DNA from: Elusimicrobiales bacterium
GTDB taxonomy: Bacteria > Elusimicrobiota > Elusimicrobia > Elusimicrobiales > UBA9959
NCBI GenBank assembly: GCA_028688015.1
Contig: JAQTZB010000003.1
Span: 186,001-250,000 of the forward strand
DNA length: 64,000 bases
Reading direction: 5' to 3'
Position numbers and translations under genes: made by a program. Every line of letters starts with the position of its first letter. Within the stretch, counting starts at the first letter, position 1. Shown here in pieces: positions 48,077-55,985 of the stretch. The notes beneath the pieces are model-generated. The model saw nothing but the letters and a program-made list of their open reading frames with translations. It did no database searches and had not been told where the DNA came from.

Positions 48077-48358
48077 CTAGAGCAGCGAAGAATCCAGATC
48101 TTCGCCGGAAACGGGCGGGGGAACGGCCCCCGCCTTTTTCTTTGCCCGGGCGGGCAAGACAGGGCGGGCGGGGGGGGTAACCTTTGCAGGCGCGGCGGCG
48201 GCCAGGACGGCCAATTCCAGCGCCGAAGCGGACACAGCCCAGTTGCGCCCGAACCGCAGCGCCTCCAGCCGCCCCTTCTTCACCCGCTTGAAAACCGCGA
48301 TCCGGCTGATCCCCAGCCGCGCCGCCGCCTCCGGAATAGAATAAAACTCCCGCTCCAT
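48077..48358 (-). CDS. Excisionase/MerR-type HTH DNA-binding protein
   Basis: This 93-residue protein has an N-terminal helix-turn-helix of the excisionase type (FYSIPEAAARLGISRIAVFKRVKKGRLEALRFGRNWAVS) followed by an Ala/Pro/Lys-rich tail ending DLDSSLL. No recombinase or phage gene is adjacent, so it is more likely a small stand-alone regulator. Two identical GTTAAC-type operator pairs lie directly upstream, consistent with autoregulation. Confidence 0.75.
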   Translation of the reverse strand: MEREFYSIPEAAARLGISRIAVFKRVKKGRLEALRFGRNWAVSASALELAVLAAAAPAKVTPPARPVLPARAKKKAGAVPPPVSGEDLDSSLL

Positions 48359-48366
48359 CCCCCAAT

Positions 48367-48383
48367 GTTAACTTATGTTAACC
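48367..48383. promoter_or_regulatory. Operator-like GTTAAC pair 1
   Basis: GTTAACTTATGTTAACC consists of two GTTAAC palindromes exactly 10 bp apart (one helical turn), 9 bp upstream of the HTH gene start. A second copy lies 83 bp away. Confidence 0.65.
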
Positions 48384-48449
48384 TATTTAGACAAGAGAAA
48401 AGGGCCGGCTCCGCTAACCCAATCAAAAAAAGCAGCAATTCCGCCATTA

Positions 48450-48466
48450 GTTAACTTGTGTTAACC
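48450..48466. promoter_or_regulatory. Operator-like GTTAAC pair 2
   Basis: GTTAACTTGTGTTAACC repeats the first operator with one base changed. The 384-bp gap (48359-48742) otherwise holds an A-rich tract (48477-48504), repeat copy B and the epimerase promoter. Confidence 0.65.
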
Positions 48467-48519
48467 GCGATAGACATATAAAAAAATATAAAAAAAAAAA
48501 AAAACCGCGGGTGTGGGTT

Positions 48520-48624
48520 GGGCCGGATTAGCAAAACCCTCATGAGGCCGAGGCTTGCGTAGCGCCGAGGCCGAATGCGGAGCGAGGCCACGGTGTTGGC
48601 CGAGCGCGTTTTGCGTTCCGGCCC
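48520..48624 (-). repeat. Dispersed palindromic repeat, copy B
   Basis: This ~105-bp unit, in opposite orientation to copy A, has the same ends (GGGCCGGA and TCCGGCCC on its own strand) and differs from copy A at only a handful of positions. It lies between an A-rich tract and the epimerase gene. A spurious reading frame crosses it and translates to the same peptide-like string as copy A, but there is no start signal. Confidence 0.8.
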
Positions 48625-48730
48625 GACCCGCACTCGCTCGACTGAGTATTTTTATGTTCCAACCGCACCGGCACACAGCAGAGAAAGACCCATCGCACTC
48701 ACAACAAACAGTTAAATAAAATTTATATAC

Positions 48731-48736
48731 TATAAA
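48731..48736 (+). promoter_or_regulatory. -10 box (TATAAA) 6 nt before the epimerase start
   Basis: TATAAA ends six bases before the ATG at 48743, with an overlapping alternative TATACT at 48726-48731. No Shine-Dalgarno sequence is present. Confidence 0.45.
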
Positions 48737-48742
48737 AACCTT

Positions 48743-49735
48743 ATGCGCATCCTGATCCTCGGCGGAACCAGCTTTTTCGGCAGAGAAGCCGCCATACGGC
48801 TCCACAAGGCCGGCAACGAGGTCACCGTCTTCTCGCGCCGCGTCCCCGTGGACGGCCTACCCCTGGATATCCGCCAGTCCCGCGGCGACCGCACCGTGGA
48901 AATAGACCTCTCCCGCATGGCCGTAGAGCCCTGGGACGCCATAATCGACAATATCTGCTACAACGCCGAAGACGCCCAGAAGGCCATCCGCGTCTTCAGC
49001 GGCCGCACCGGCCTGTACCTCTACACCTCCTCCGCCTCCGTCTACTCGGTCCTGGAAGGCTCCAACTCGCCTTTCCGGGAAAACCAGGCCGATTTGCTGC
49101 CCCTGAAGACCCAGCTCAAGGAAAAATACGCCTACGGCCTGGGCAAATACGCCGCCGAGAAAGAATTCCTCGCCGCCTTCGCCGAAAAGAAGTTCCCGGC
49201 CGCCATCATCCGCCCCCCGGTGGTCATCGGCCCCAACGACCCCACCCTGCGCGCCTATTCCTACTGGCTTCGCCTGGCCGACGGCGGCCCGCTCTTCCTG
49301 CCCGGCGCCTCCTTCCGCAACCGCTTCATTTTCTCCAAGGACCTCGCCCGCGCCATCGAGACGCTGGTTTACGCCGAAAGCCCCTACGGCAAAGCCTACA
49401 ACTTCGCCGATTCGCAGGCCCTGACCCTCGAAGATTTCGCCAAGCTCTCCGCGCGCATCATGCACCGCGACTCCGGGCTGATCTGCCCCGACCACGCCTG
49501 GCTAAAGGAGCACGGCTACAATTTCGAGGCCTCGCCTTTCTCCATGGGCAGCGACTTCGTGCTGGACATCGCGCGGGCGGAGAAAGATTTCGGCTGGGCC
49601 TCCACGCCTGCGGCCGCCTGGCTGGAAGAAAGCATCAACTGGTACCTGAACGCCTACACGGGGCCGGCCCCGAAGAATTACGCCTCGCGCAAACAGGAGT
49701 TTGAGCTGGCGAAGAAATGGACGCTAAAAGTATGA
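48743..49735 (+). CDS. NAD-dependent epimerase/dehydratase (extended SDR)
   Basis: This 330-residue Rossmann enzyme has the nucleotide loop ILGGTSFFGREAA (residues 5-17), LYTSSASVYS, and the YxxxK-type active site YGLGKYAAEKEF. The region FIFSKDLARAIETLV and GKAYNFADSQALTLEDFAK are typical of sugar-nucleotide epimerases/dehydratases. The substrate is not evident. Its stop overlaps the KdsC-like gene, so a surface-sugar pathway is plausible. Confidence 0.85.
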   Translation: MRILILGGTSFFGREAAIRLHKAGNEVTVFSRRVPVDGLPLDIRQSRGDRTVEIDLSRMAVEPWDAIIDNICYNAEDAQKAIRVFSGRTGLYLYTSSASVYSVLEGSNSPFRENQADLLPLKTQLKEKYAYGLGKYAAEKEFLAAFAEKKFPAAIIRPPVVIGPNDPTLRAYSYWLRLADGGPLFLPGASFRNRFIFSKDLARAIETLVYAESPYGKAYNFADSQALTLEDFAKLSARIMHRDSGLICPDHAWLKEHGYNFEASPFSMGSDFVLDIARAEKDFGWASTPAAAWLEESINWYLNAYTGPAPKNYASRKQEFELAKKWTLKV

Positions 49736-50346
49736 AAAACACCAGCGCCAACGCGGCGCGCGCGAAGCGGATAAAACTTTTCCTGATGGACGTGGACGGC
49801 GTGCTCACCGACGGTAAGATGTATTACCTCCCGGGCAAAGGCAAGGGCCTGGTGGAGGTCAAGGCCTTCCACTCGCTGGACGGCATCGGCCTGCGCCTGC
49901 TTAACCAGTTCGGCGTGATCACCGGCGTGATCACCGGCCGGGAATCCCCCGGCACCGAAGAGCGCGCCAGGGGCCTGGGCATGGGCTACGCCTACCAGGG
50001 CTTTCTCTCCAAGCTCGAGCCGCTGCGGCAGATCCTCGCCGGCACCGGCCTCAAGCCGGAGAACGTGGCCTACATGGGCGACGACTGGACCGACATCCCG
50101 GTGCTGAAGAAAGCCGGCCTGGCCATAGCGCCGGCTAACGCCCTGCCGGAGGTCAAGAAGACCGCGCACCTGATAACCAGGAAGGACGGCGGCATGGGTG
50201 CCGTGCGCGAAGCCTGCGATTTCCTACTTAAAAGCCAGGGCCATTGGGACACCGTGATGGGCTACGTCGAAAGCGCCCACTGGCCCGCCATAAAGAAAGA
50301 CCCCATGAAAATAGTGCGCGAATCCGACTGCCGGAGGAAAAAATGA
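49732..50346 (+). CDS. kdsC: 3-deoxy-D-manno-octulosonate-8-phosphate phosphatase (KdsC-like HAD)
   Basis: This 204-residue HAD phosphatase has the nucleophile DVDGVLTDG (Asp20, Asp22), VITGRESPGTEERARGLG, and GDDWTDIPVLKKAGLAIAPANA (residues 116-137), the KdsC pattern lacking a cap. It removes phosphate from Kdo-8-P for lipid A/LPS core. It is somewhat longer than usual (about 170-190) with a C-terminal extension (HWDTVMGYVESAHWP). The start at 49732 overlaps the epimerase stop (ATGA); an in-frame ATG at 49717 is the alternative. Confidence 0.85.
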   Translation: MKNTSANAARAKRIKLFLMDVDGVLTDGKMYYLPGKGKGLVEVKAFHSLDGIGLRLLNQFGVITGVITGRESPGTEERARGLGMGYAYQGFLSKLEPLRQILAGTGLKPENVAYMGDDWTDIPVLKKAGLAIAPANALPEVKKTAHLITRKDGGMGAVREACDFLLKSQGHWDTVMGYVESAHWPAIKKDPMKIVRESDCRRKK

Positions 50347-50816
50347 GGCTGATATTCATTGCGGCGCTGGGGCTGGGGCTGACGGCCCCGGCGGCGGCGG
50401 CCTTCGAGGACGAAGGCCTGCCCGAGGCCGTAGTCTCCAGCGACACGGCCCGCGGCGAGGACGAGGAAGAGCAGCCGCAGGTGCAGGAGAGCGACGAGGA
50501 CCTGGCGGCCTTCGTCACCGACTACATCCGCAAGGATATCCAGCTCAAGGGCGCCTTTTTCCTGGAGGAGCAGCCCTCTAAAAAGATCCTGAAGCTCGAG
50601 CTGGCCTCCGTGGAGCCCAAGGCCTCCGCCGGGGAAAGCGGCGCGCGCGCGGTCACGGTAACCTTCAAGGACCCGGCCGGCAAAAAGCGCACGGCTCTCT
50701 TCTGGCTGCAGGGCGGGCCGTGGGGTGGCCTGGATATTTTCAAGATAGACCTCAAGACCCCGGGCGTAAAGCCCACGCCGGAACTCAAGCCGGCGCCGGC
50801 CAAAAGGAAGAATTGA
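50343..50816 (+). CDS. Small exported acidic protein
   Basis: This 157-residue protein has a signal peptide (MRLIFIAALGLGLTAPAAAAF), an acidic stretch (GEDEEEQPQVQESDEDL) and a small beta-rich domain (LKLELASVEPK, ARAVTVTFKDPAGKKRTALFWLQGG). No family is recognised. The ATG overlaps the kdsC stop by 4 nt and is preceded by GGAGGAAA. It ends 1 nt before the CcdA-like gene, so all four genes from the epimerase to CcdA form one operon. Confidence 0.65.
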   Translation: MRLIFIAALGLGLTAPAAAAFEDEGLPEAVVSSDTARGEDEEEQPQVQESDEDLAAFVTDYIRKDIQLKGAFFLEEQPSKKILKLELASVEPKASAGESGARAVTVTFKDPAGKKRTALFWLQGGPWGGLDIFKIDLKTPGVKPTPELKPAPAKRKN

Positions 50817-50817
50817 T

Positions 50818-51501
50818 ATGGGAGAACTGCTGACCGCTTTCACCGCAGGGCTGCTGTCTTTTTTTTCGCCGTGCATTTTGCCGCTGCTGCCGGCCTACCT
50901 GTCCATGCTGTCGGGGTTCTCCGCCAGCGAGATCATGAAGGGCGACGCCAAGGTGGCGACGCGCAAGGTGGTGATCAGCGCGCTGATCTTCGTGGCCGGC
51001 TTCACGCTGACCTTCGCCGCCATGGGCGCGGCGGCCTCCGGCATAGGCGGCCTGCTCAACGACTACAAATACCAGCTGATGAAGGCGCTCGGCGTGATGA
51101 TGGTGCTGTTCGGCGTGCACATGACAGGCCTGATCAATCTGAACTTCCTCAATTACGAAAAGCGCCTCAACACCCGCGGCCTGGCGCAGGGGCCGTTCGG
51201 GGCTTTCTTCATGGGCTTCGCGTTCGCGCTGGGCTGGTCGCCCTGCATAGGGCCGATCCTCGCCGGCATCCTCGGGCTGGCCGCGGTGTCCGGCACGGCC
51301 GGCAAGGGCGTGCTGCTGCTGGTGGTTTATTCCGCCGGCATGGCCATCCCCCTGCTGATCGCTGCCGCCGCTGCGGCGAAGTTCTTCGCGCTGATGGCGC
51401 GCTTCAGGACCGCCATGCGTTATGTTGAGATCGTCGCGGGCGTGGTGCTGGCCTCGGCGGGCGTGCTGCTCTTCCTGGATAAACTGGTCTTCTGGACCTG
51501 A
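50818..51501 (+). CDS. ccdA: Cytochrome c biogenesis/thiol transport protein CcdA
   Basis: This 227-residue protein of six membrane helices has the two redox-active cysteines of the CcdA/DsbD-beta family: Cys19 in FSPCILPLLPAYLS and a second in GWSPCIGPILAGILG. It carries reducing equivalents from cytoplasmic thioredoxin to the periplasm for cytochrome c maturation or thiol peroxidases. The exported peroxiredoxin and exported cysteine proteases in this window are candidate clients, but that is inference. Confidence 0.9.
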   Translation: MGELLTAFTAGLLSFFSPCILPLLPAYLSMLSGFSASEIMKGDAKVATRKVVISALIFVAGFTLTFAAMGAAASGIGGLLNDYKYQLMKALGVMMVLFGVHMTGLINLNFLNYEKRLNTRGLAQGPFGAFFMGFAFALGWSPCIGPILAGILGLAAVSGTAGKGVLLLVVYSAGMAIPLLIAAAAAAKFFALMARFRTAMRYVEIVAGVVLASAGVLLFLDKLVFWT

Positions 51502-51504
51502 CCC

Positions 51505-52305
51505 CTACCTGTAAACCTCGTTGAAGTCCTTGACGCCGGCGGGCTCGATGCCGCCGGCGGCCACGCGGAAGTACCGCTTCTTCACCAGCCTGGCGTGAAA
51601 GTAGCCGTCCTTCTTATCGTAGACCGTGCGGTCTTCCCAAAGCTCGAAAGCGCCGCCGTCCCGGCTGAACACCCGCGGCGCCAGGTGGCCCGTCCCCGTC
51701 AGTTCGGCGCGGCCCAATTCCCTGCCGGCCTTGTCGTAGATCACGGGCCGCCAGTCCCCGCCTTCTCCGGAGAACAGCGCCAGCAGGCGGTTCCCGTCGC
51801 CGGAGAGCTTCAGGCCGGCCAGCCGCTCCTTTGTTTTTTTGGTCCACAGCAGCCGGCCGCTGCCGGAGTCGAACAGCAGCACGGCGCGCGAGCCGCCCTG
51901 CTCCGTCCCCAGCGCGTAAACGGAATAATCTTCGGAAAAATCCTCTCCGGCCGGGCCGTCCATCCGCACCTGGTGGCTGGCCAGCCGCTCGCCGGCCGAA
52001 GAATAGACGTCTATGGAGAAGATGGAAACCGCCTGGCCCCAGGAGCCGCAGAAAAAGAAAAGGCGGCGCCCGTCGCCGGAAAGGGTGACGGAGAAGGGGG
52101 GGCGGTCGGTTTCGAAAGAGGAGATCTTTTTCCCGCCGGCGCCGGTAAGCACGGCGCGGGCGCGGCCGGCGCCGCCGGTCCCGGAATAAGAGACGGCGAG
52201 CCGGAAGACCTTGTTCCCGGAAGAGAAGTCGCGGGTTTCCTTGTTGAAGTTTTCCGAGAAGGCGCAGACCGGCAGCAGCAGCAGCGCGGCCAGCAGGGCT
52301 TTCAT
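51505..52305 (-). CDS. Exported beta-propeller-like protein
   Basis: This 266-residue protein has a signal peptide (MKALLAALLLLPVCAFS) and repeated beta-sheet blades with SGDGxRLxxFxG motifs (LSGDGRRLFFFCGSWG, LSGDGNRLLALFSGEGG) and FDSGSGRLLWT, resembling YVTN/PQQ-type propellers. The function is unknown. Its start overlaps the pyrE stop by 1 nt, so it is likely cotranscribed with the pyr genes. Confidence 0.65.
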   Translation of the reverse strand: MKALLAALLLLPVCAFSENFNKETRDFSSGNKVFRLAVSYSGTGGAGRARAVLTGAGGKKISSFETDRPPFSVTLSGDGRRLFFFCGSWGQAVSIFSIDVYSSAGERLASHQVRMDGPAGEDFSEDYSVYALGTEQGGSRAVLLFDSGSGRLLWTKKTKERLAGLKLSGDGNRLLALFSGEGGDWRPVIYDKAGRELGRAELTGTGHLAPRVFSRDGGAFELWEDRTVYDKKDGYFHARLVKKRYFRVAAGGIEPAGVKDFNEVYR

Positions 52306-52877
52306 CAGAATTTCCTGGAGCCCGGCTTGACTACGGGGAGGCCGGCGCGGCAGAGCGGGCAGTTCTCCGGCTGATGCGTGTCGAGGCCGAGCCGCAGCAG
52401 GGAGAGCGCCGGGAACGGGAGGGTCTTTTCCCCCATGCGGTTGATGACGGACATCGCGCCGATGGTCTCGGCGCCGGCGGCGGCCGCCACCACGGCGGTC
52501 TCCAGCGTGGACTTCCCCGTAGTGAAGACGTCCTCGACGATGATCAGCCGGGCGCCTTTCTTCAGCGAGAAGCCGCGCCGCAGCGTCATCGCGTTATTTT
52601 CGCGCTCGGTGAACACGAAATCCACCCCGAAGGCGCGGGCCACCTCGTGGCCGATGATCAGACCGCCCATGGCGGGGGAGAGGATGAGGTCCGGCCTGGG
52701 CCCGCCCCAGCCGGCGGCCAGCGCCGCGCCCATGCGGCCGGCCCAGGCGGGGCTCTTCAGCGCCTGAGCGCACTGCACGTAGTTAGGGCTGTGCAGCCCG
52801 GAAGAAAGCAGGAAATGCCCCTCGAGGAAAGCCCCGGAAGAGGCCAGATAAGCCCTGAGCTCGGCTTCGTCTATCAT
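52305..52877 (-). CDS. pyrE: Orotate phosphoribosyltransferase
   Basis: This 190-residue enzyme converts orotate and PRPP to OMP. The PRPP-binding motif is IIVEDVFTTGKSTLE, with PDLILSPAMGGLIIGHEVA and FVFTERENNAMTLRRGF upstream. The C-terminal CPLCRAGLPVVKPGSRKF is typical of the PyrE subgroup found with fused-free pyr operons. It overlaps pyrF by 4 nt. The order pyrC, pyrD, pyrF, pyrE on the minus strand gives most of de novo UMP synthesis; pyrB and carAB are not in the window. Confidence 0.93.
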   Translation of the reverse strand: MIDEAELRAYLASSGAFLEGHFLLSSGLHSPNYVQCAQALKSPAWAGRMGAALAAGWGGPRPDLILSPAMGGLIIGHEVARAFGVDFVFTERENNAMTLRRGFSLKKGARLIIVEDVFTTGKSTLETAVVAAAAGAETIGAMSVINRMGEKTLPFPALSLLRLGLDTHQPENCPLCRAGLPVVKPGSRKF

Positions 52878-53551
52878 TTCAGGTCCTCCAGTATGGCCGC
52901 GGCCGCGGCGGCCGGGTCGGCGGCGGCGGTGATGGGCCGGCCTACCACTATAAAGTCAGCGCCCGCCTCCCGCGCGGCGGCGGGGGTCACGGCGCGCTTC
53001 TGGTCGTCGCCGCGCGCCTCAGGCCTGATGCCGGGCGTCACCAGCTTCAGTTTCCCGTCGTGAATTTTCTTCAGCATCGCCGCTTCCAGCGGCGAGCAGA
53101 CCACGCCGTCTGCGCAGTTGGCGGCGCCCAGCGCGGCCAGGTGGCGCACCGTCTTGTCCAGGCCGCAGCGGTAGCCGGAGCGGAACAGGCCGTACTCGTC
53201 GAAGCTGGTCAGCACGGTGATGCCCCAGAGCTTGGGGCGCTTGTCCAGCTCGGCGCAGGCCCGCAGCATCTCGCCGCCGCCGGAGAGGTGCAGCGAGACC
53301 GAGTACACGCCCATGGCAGCGGCGTGCTTGACGGCGTGCTTGACGGTGTTGGGGATGTCGTAGAACTTGAGGTCCAGGAAGACCCGGCCGCCGCGCTTAT
53401 GCACCAGGTCCACCGCGGCGGGGCCGGCGGCGGTGAACAGCACCGAACCGACCTTGAAGAATTTAACGCGGCCCTCCAGCTTGTCCAGCAGGTGCTCCGC
53501 GGCTTTCAGCGTGTCGGTATCCAGCGCTGCGATGAGTTCGGTCTTATGCAT
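52874..53551 (-). CDS. pyrF: Orotidine 5'-phosphate decarboxylase
   Basis: This 225-residue TIM-barrel enzyme has the catalytic motif FLDLKFYDIPNTVKHAV, with the Lys/Asp tetrad, LVTPGIRPEARGDDQKR (phosphate-binding) and ADFIVVGRPITAAADP. It converts OMP to UMP. It overlaps pyrE by 4 nt and starts 51 nt after pyrD. Confidence 0.93.
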   Translation of the reverse strand: MHKTELIAALDTDTLKAAEHLLDKLEGRVKFFKVGSVLFTAAGPAAVDLVHKRGGRVFLDLKFYDIPNTVKHAVKHAAAMGVYSVSLHLSGGGEMLRACAELDKRPKLWGITVLTSFDEYGLFRSGYRCGLDKTVRHLAALGAANCADGVVCSPLEAAMLKKIHDGKLKLVTPGIRPEARGDDQKRAVTPAAAREAGADFIVVGRPITAAADPAAAAAAILEDLK

Positions 53552-53602
53552 AGTCGCCCCCGCGCGGCTAACTTACGGATCTTACGGGCGCCGGACCGCG
53601 GT

Positions 53603-54646
53603 TCAGCGGCGCGGCGCGGCCCAATGCTTGCGCTCCAGGTAGCCCAGGATCTCTTTTACCAGGAACGGCCCCTCGTAAACCAGCCCGGAATAGACCTGCA
53701 CCAGGTCGGCCCCGAGGCGCAGCTTCTCCATGGCGGTCTTGCCGTCGAAGACGCCGCCGGAGCCCATCAGGGGCACGCGGCCCCGGACCAGCGCGGCGGT
53801 CTTGGCGAGCACGGAGTTGGACAGCTCGCGCAGCGGCTTGCCGCTGAGCCCGCCCTCGTAGCTGCGCCAGTAGGCGGGCACGGCGTCGCGGCTGACGGTA
53901 GTGTTGGTGGCGATGAGGCCGAAGCCCTTCTCCACGGCCAACGCGGCCGCGGACTCCAGGTCGCGGTCCTCCAGGTCCGGCGCTATCTTGACGAAAAAGG
54001 GTTTAACTTTTTTCTGGCCGGCGGCGAAATCGAGCATCGGCTCCACCAGGCGGCGCAGCTTGTCGCCGCCGTGCAGCGAGCGCAGCTGGAGCGTGTTCGG
54101 GGAGCTGATGTTGACGGCGAAGTAGTCGCCGAAATCGTACATGACCTTCAGCGCCTCGAGGTAGTTCTTCGGGGCCTCCTCAAGGGAGCAGTCGGCGTTC
54201 TTGCCCACGCTGATGCCCACCGGCACCGGCAGCGGCAGCAGCTTCTCCAGCGAGCGCGCGGCCTGCCACGCCCCGGCGTTGTTGAAGCCCATGCGGTTGA
54301 TGATGGCCTTGTCCTCGCGCAGGCGGAACAGGCGCGGCCGGGGGTTGCCCGGCTGCGGCCGCAGCGTAACGGTGCCCAGCTCCAGGAACCCGAAGCCGAG
54401 GCCCGCCAGGAAGCGGGCCGCCTCGCAGTTCTTGTCGAAGCCGGCCGCGAGCCCGATCGGGTTGCGGAACTTCAGCCCCGCCACCGTCACCGGAAAATCC
54501 TTGGCCCGGGACAGCGCGCGCACCAGCGCGTTCAGGAGCTCCACGCGCTGCGCCGCGCCCGCGCCCTTGATGACGGCGTCGTGGACCAGCTCGGGATTAA
54601 GGTTGAAGAGCAGCCTGCGGATAAGTTTGCGGTATAAGAAGCCCAT
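53603..54646 (-). CDS. pyrD: Dihydroorotate dehydrogenase (quinone), class 2
   Basis: This 347-residue FMN enzyme has the N-terminal membrane-associating helix of class 2 (YRKLIRRLLFNLNPELVHD), NPIGLAAGFDKN, FGFLELGTVTLRPQPGNPRPR, INRMGFNNAG, YFAVNISSPNT with the class 2 catalytic Ser, and GLIATNTT. It passes electrons to the quinone pool. The ATG at 54646 is preferred over an in-frame TTG at 54667. The start follows pyrC by 64 nt. Confidence 0.93.
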   Translation of the reverse strand: MGFLYRKLIRRLLFNLNPELVHDAVIKGAGAAQRVELLNALVRALSRAKDFPVTVAGLKFRNPIGLAAGFDKNCEAARFLAGLGFGFLELGTVTLRPQPGNPRPRLFRLREDKAIINRMGFNNAGAWQAARSLEKLLPLPVPVGISVGKNADCSLEEAPKNYLEALKVMYDFGDYFAVNISSPNTLQLRSLHGGDKLRRLVEPMLDFAAGQKKVKPFFVKIAPDLEDRDLESAAALAVEKGFGLIATNTTVSRDAVPAYWRSYEGGLSGKPLRELSNSVLAKTAALVRGRVPLMGSGGVFDGKTAMEKLRLGADLVQVYSGLVYEGPFLVKEILGYLERKHWAAPRR

Positions 54647-54710
54647 GTTGTAGGTTAATTCTAGCAAAAGCCCGCGCGCTCGGGGCGCCGGCCGTTTTTT
54701 GCGCCCGCAG

Positions 54711-55985
54711 TCAGCGCGATGGCGCCCGGTAGACCGCGCGGCCGGCGGTGATGGTCAGTACGGGCCAGCCCCGCAGCGAGCGGCCGGCGAAAGGGGTGTT
54801 GGCCGATCTAGAAACGGAGCGGGACGGCACGACCGCCGGGCGGCGCGGGTCCAGCACGGCTACGTCGGCGTCGAACCCGCGGGCGAGGCGGCCTTTGTTC
54901 TTCAGGCCCAGCAGGCGGGCCGGGTTCAGGCACAGCAACTGCGCGAGGCGGGTTCTGGAGATCAGGTTTTTAAGCACCAGCTCCGTCACGCAGAGCGGGG
55001 CCAGCGTGCCAAGCCCGGTGATGCCGAACGGGGCGCGCCTGAAGCCGCGCGCCTTCAGCCGCGCCTCGTGCGGGGCGTGGTCGCTGGCTACCAGGTCTAT
55101 GGTGCCGTCGGCCAGGCCCGCCAGCACGGCCGCGCGGTCGGCGGGCGAGCGCAGCGGCGGCTTCATCTTGAAATTGGCGTCGTCGCGCTTTATGTCGGCG
55201 TCGGTGAGCGCGAAATAATGCGGGCAGGTTTCCCCGGTTACCGGCCAGCCGGCCGCTTTGGCCGCGCGCAGGGCGGCCACGGAGGCGGCCAGGCTAAGAT
55301 GCTGCAGGTGCACCGGCCCCGAAGAGGCGGCAGCCAGGATATCGCCCAGCACGGCCAGGTATTCCGCCTCGGCGGGTATGCCGGGCAGGCCCAGGCGGCG
55401 CGCTGCGGGGCCGGCGTTCACCACGCCGCCGCCGGTGCGGCGGAAATCCTCGGGGTGGTCCAGCAGCGGCAGGCCCAGGGCGGCGGAGCGCTCCGCCAGT
55501 TCGGCCAGCAGCCCGCGCGGCAGGCAGGAACCGTCGTCGGTAAAGGCGCGGGCCCCGGCTTGCTTCAGGGCGGCGAGATCGGCGATCTCCAGGCCGGCCC
55601 GCCCGGCGGTGGCTGCCGCGGAGAAATACAGGTTCGCGGGCAGCCCGGCGGCGCGGCGCGCGTATTTCTTCAGCAGGGCGGCCGTGGCCATGGCCGGGGT
55701 AGTGTTGGGCATCAGCAGCGCGGAAGTGACGCCGCCGGCGGCCGCCGCCGCGGCCGCGCTCGCCAGCGTCTCGGCCGCCTCGGCGCCGGGCTCGCGCGCG
55801 TGCACATGGGCGTCTATGAAGCCCGGAAAGACCCACAGCCCGGCGGCGTCGAAAACTTCGCAGCCGGGCGGGGGGGAAGAGCGGGGGGAAGGGAAGGCGA
55901 GGCGGCCGCCCGAGACCAGCAGGTCGCGGCGGCTTTCCCCGGAGACGGGGTCAACGAGCAGGCCGTTTTTTATCAGCAGGGGCAT
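54711..55985 (-). CDS. pyrC: Dihydroorotase
   Basis: This 424-residue amidohydrolase closes carbamoyl aspartate to dihydroorotate. The metal site is DAHVHAREPG (His 61/63 region), HLQHLS and DLVASDHAPHEARLK supply later ligands, and PNTTPAM matches class I (PyrC/AllB-like) dihydroorotases. The C-terminal NTPFAGRSLRGWPVLTITAGRAVY is the usual ending. It overlaps the preceding membrane-protein gene by 35 nt. Confidence 0.9.
   Translation of the reverse strand: MPLLIKNGLLVDPVSGESRRDLLVSGGRLAFPSPRSSPPPGCEVFDAAGLWVFPGFIDAHVHAREPGAEAAETLASAAAAAAAGGVTSALLMPNTTPAMATAALLKKYARRAAGLPANLYFSAAATAGRAGLEIADLAALKQAGARAFTDDGSCLPRGLLAELAERSAALGLPLLDHPEDFRRTGGGVVNAGPAARRLGLPGIPAEAEYLAVLGDILAAASSGPVHLQHLSLAASVAALRAAKAAGWPVTGETCPHYFALTDADIKRDDANFKMKPPLRSPADRAAVLAGLADGTIDLVASDHAPHEARLKARGFRRAPFGITGLGTLAPLCVTELVLKNLISRTRLAQLLCLNPARLLGLKNKGRLARGFDADVAVLDPRRPAVVPSRSVSRSANTPFAGRSLRGWPVLTITAGRAVYRAPSR

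Noticed and set aside
48077..48358. A prophage or integrative element marked by the excisionase-type HTH gene
   Set aside because: No integrase, attachment-site duplication, tRNA gene or change in neighbouring gene content is seen.
48461..48805. A 114-codon minus-strand frame through repeat copy B
   Set aside because: Its translation is the same string read from copy A, which reflects the repeat and not a gene. There is no start signal.
53060..54637. A 525-codon frame antisense to pyrF/pyrD (and similar long frames antisense to fadL, parA/parB and the Hdr genes)
   Set aside because: The opposite strand encodes well-conserved enzymes, and the antisense translations have no domains or ribosome-binding sites.
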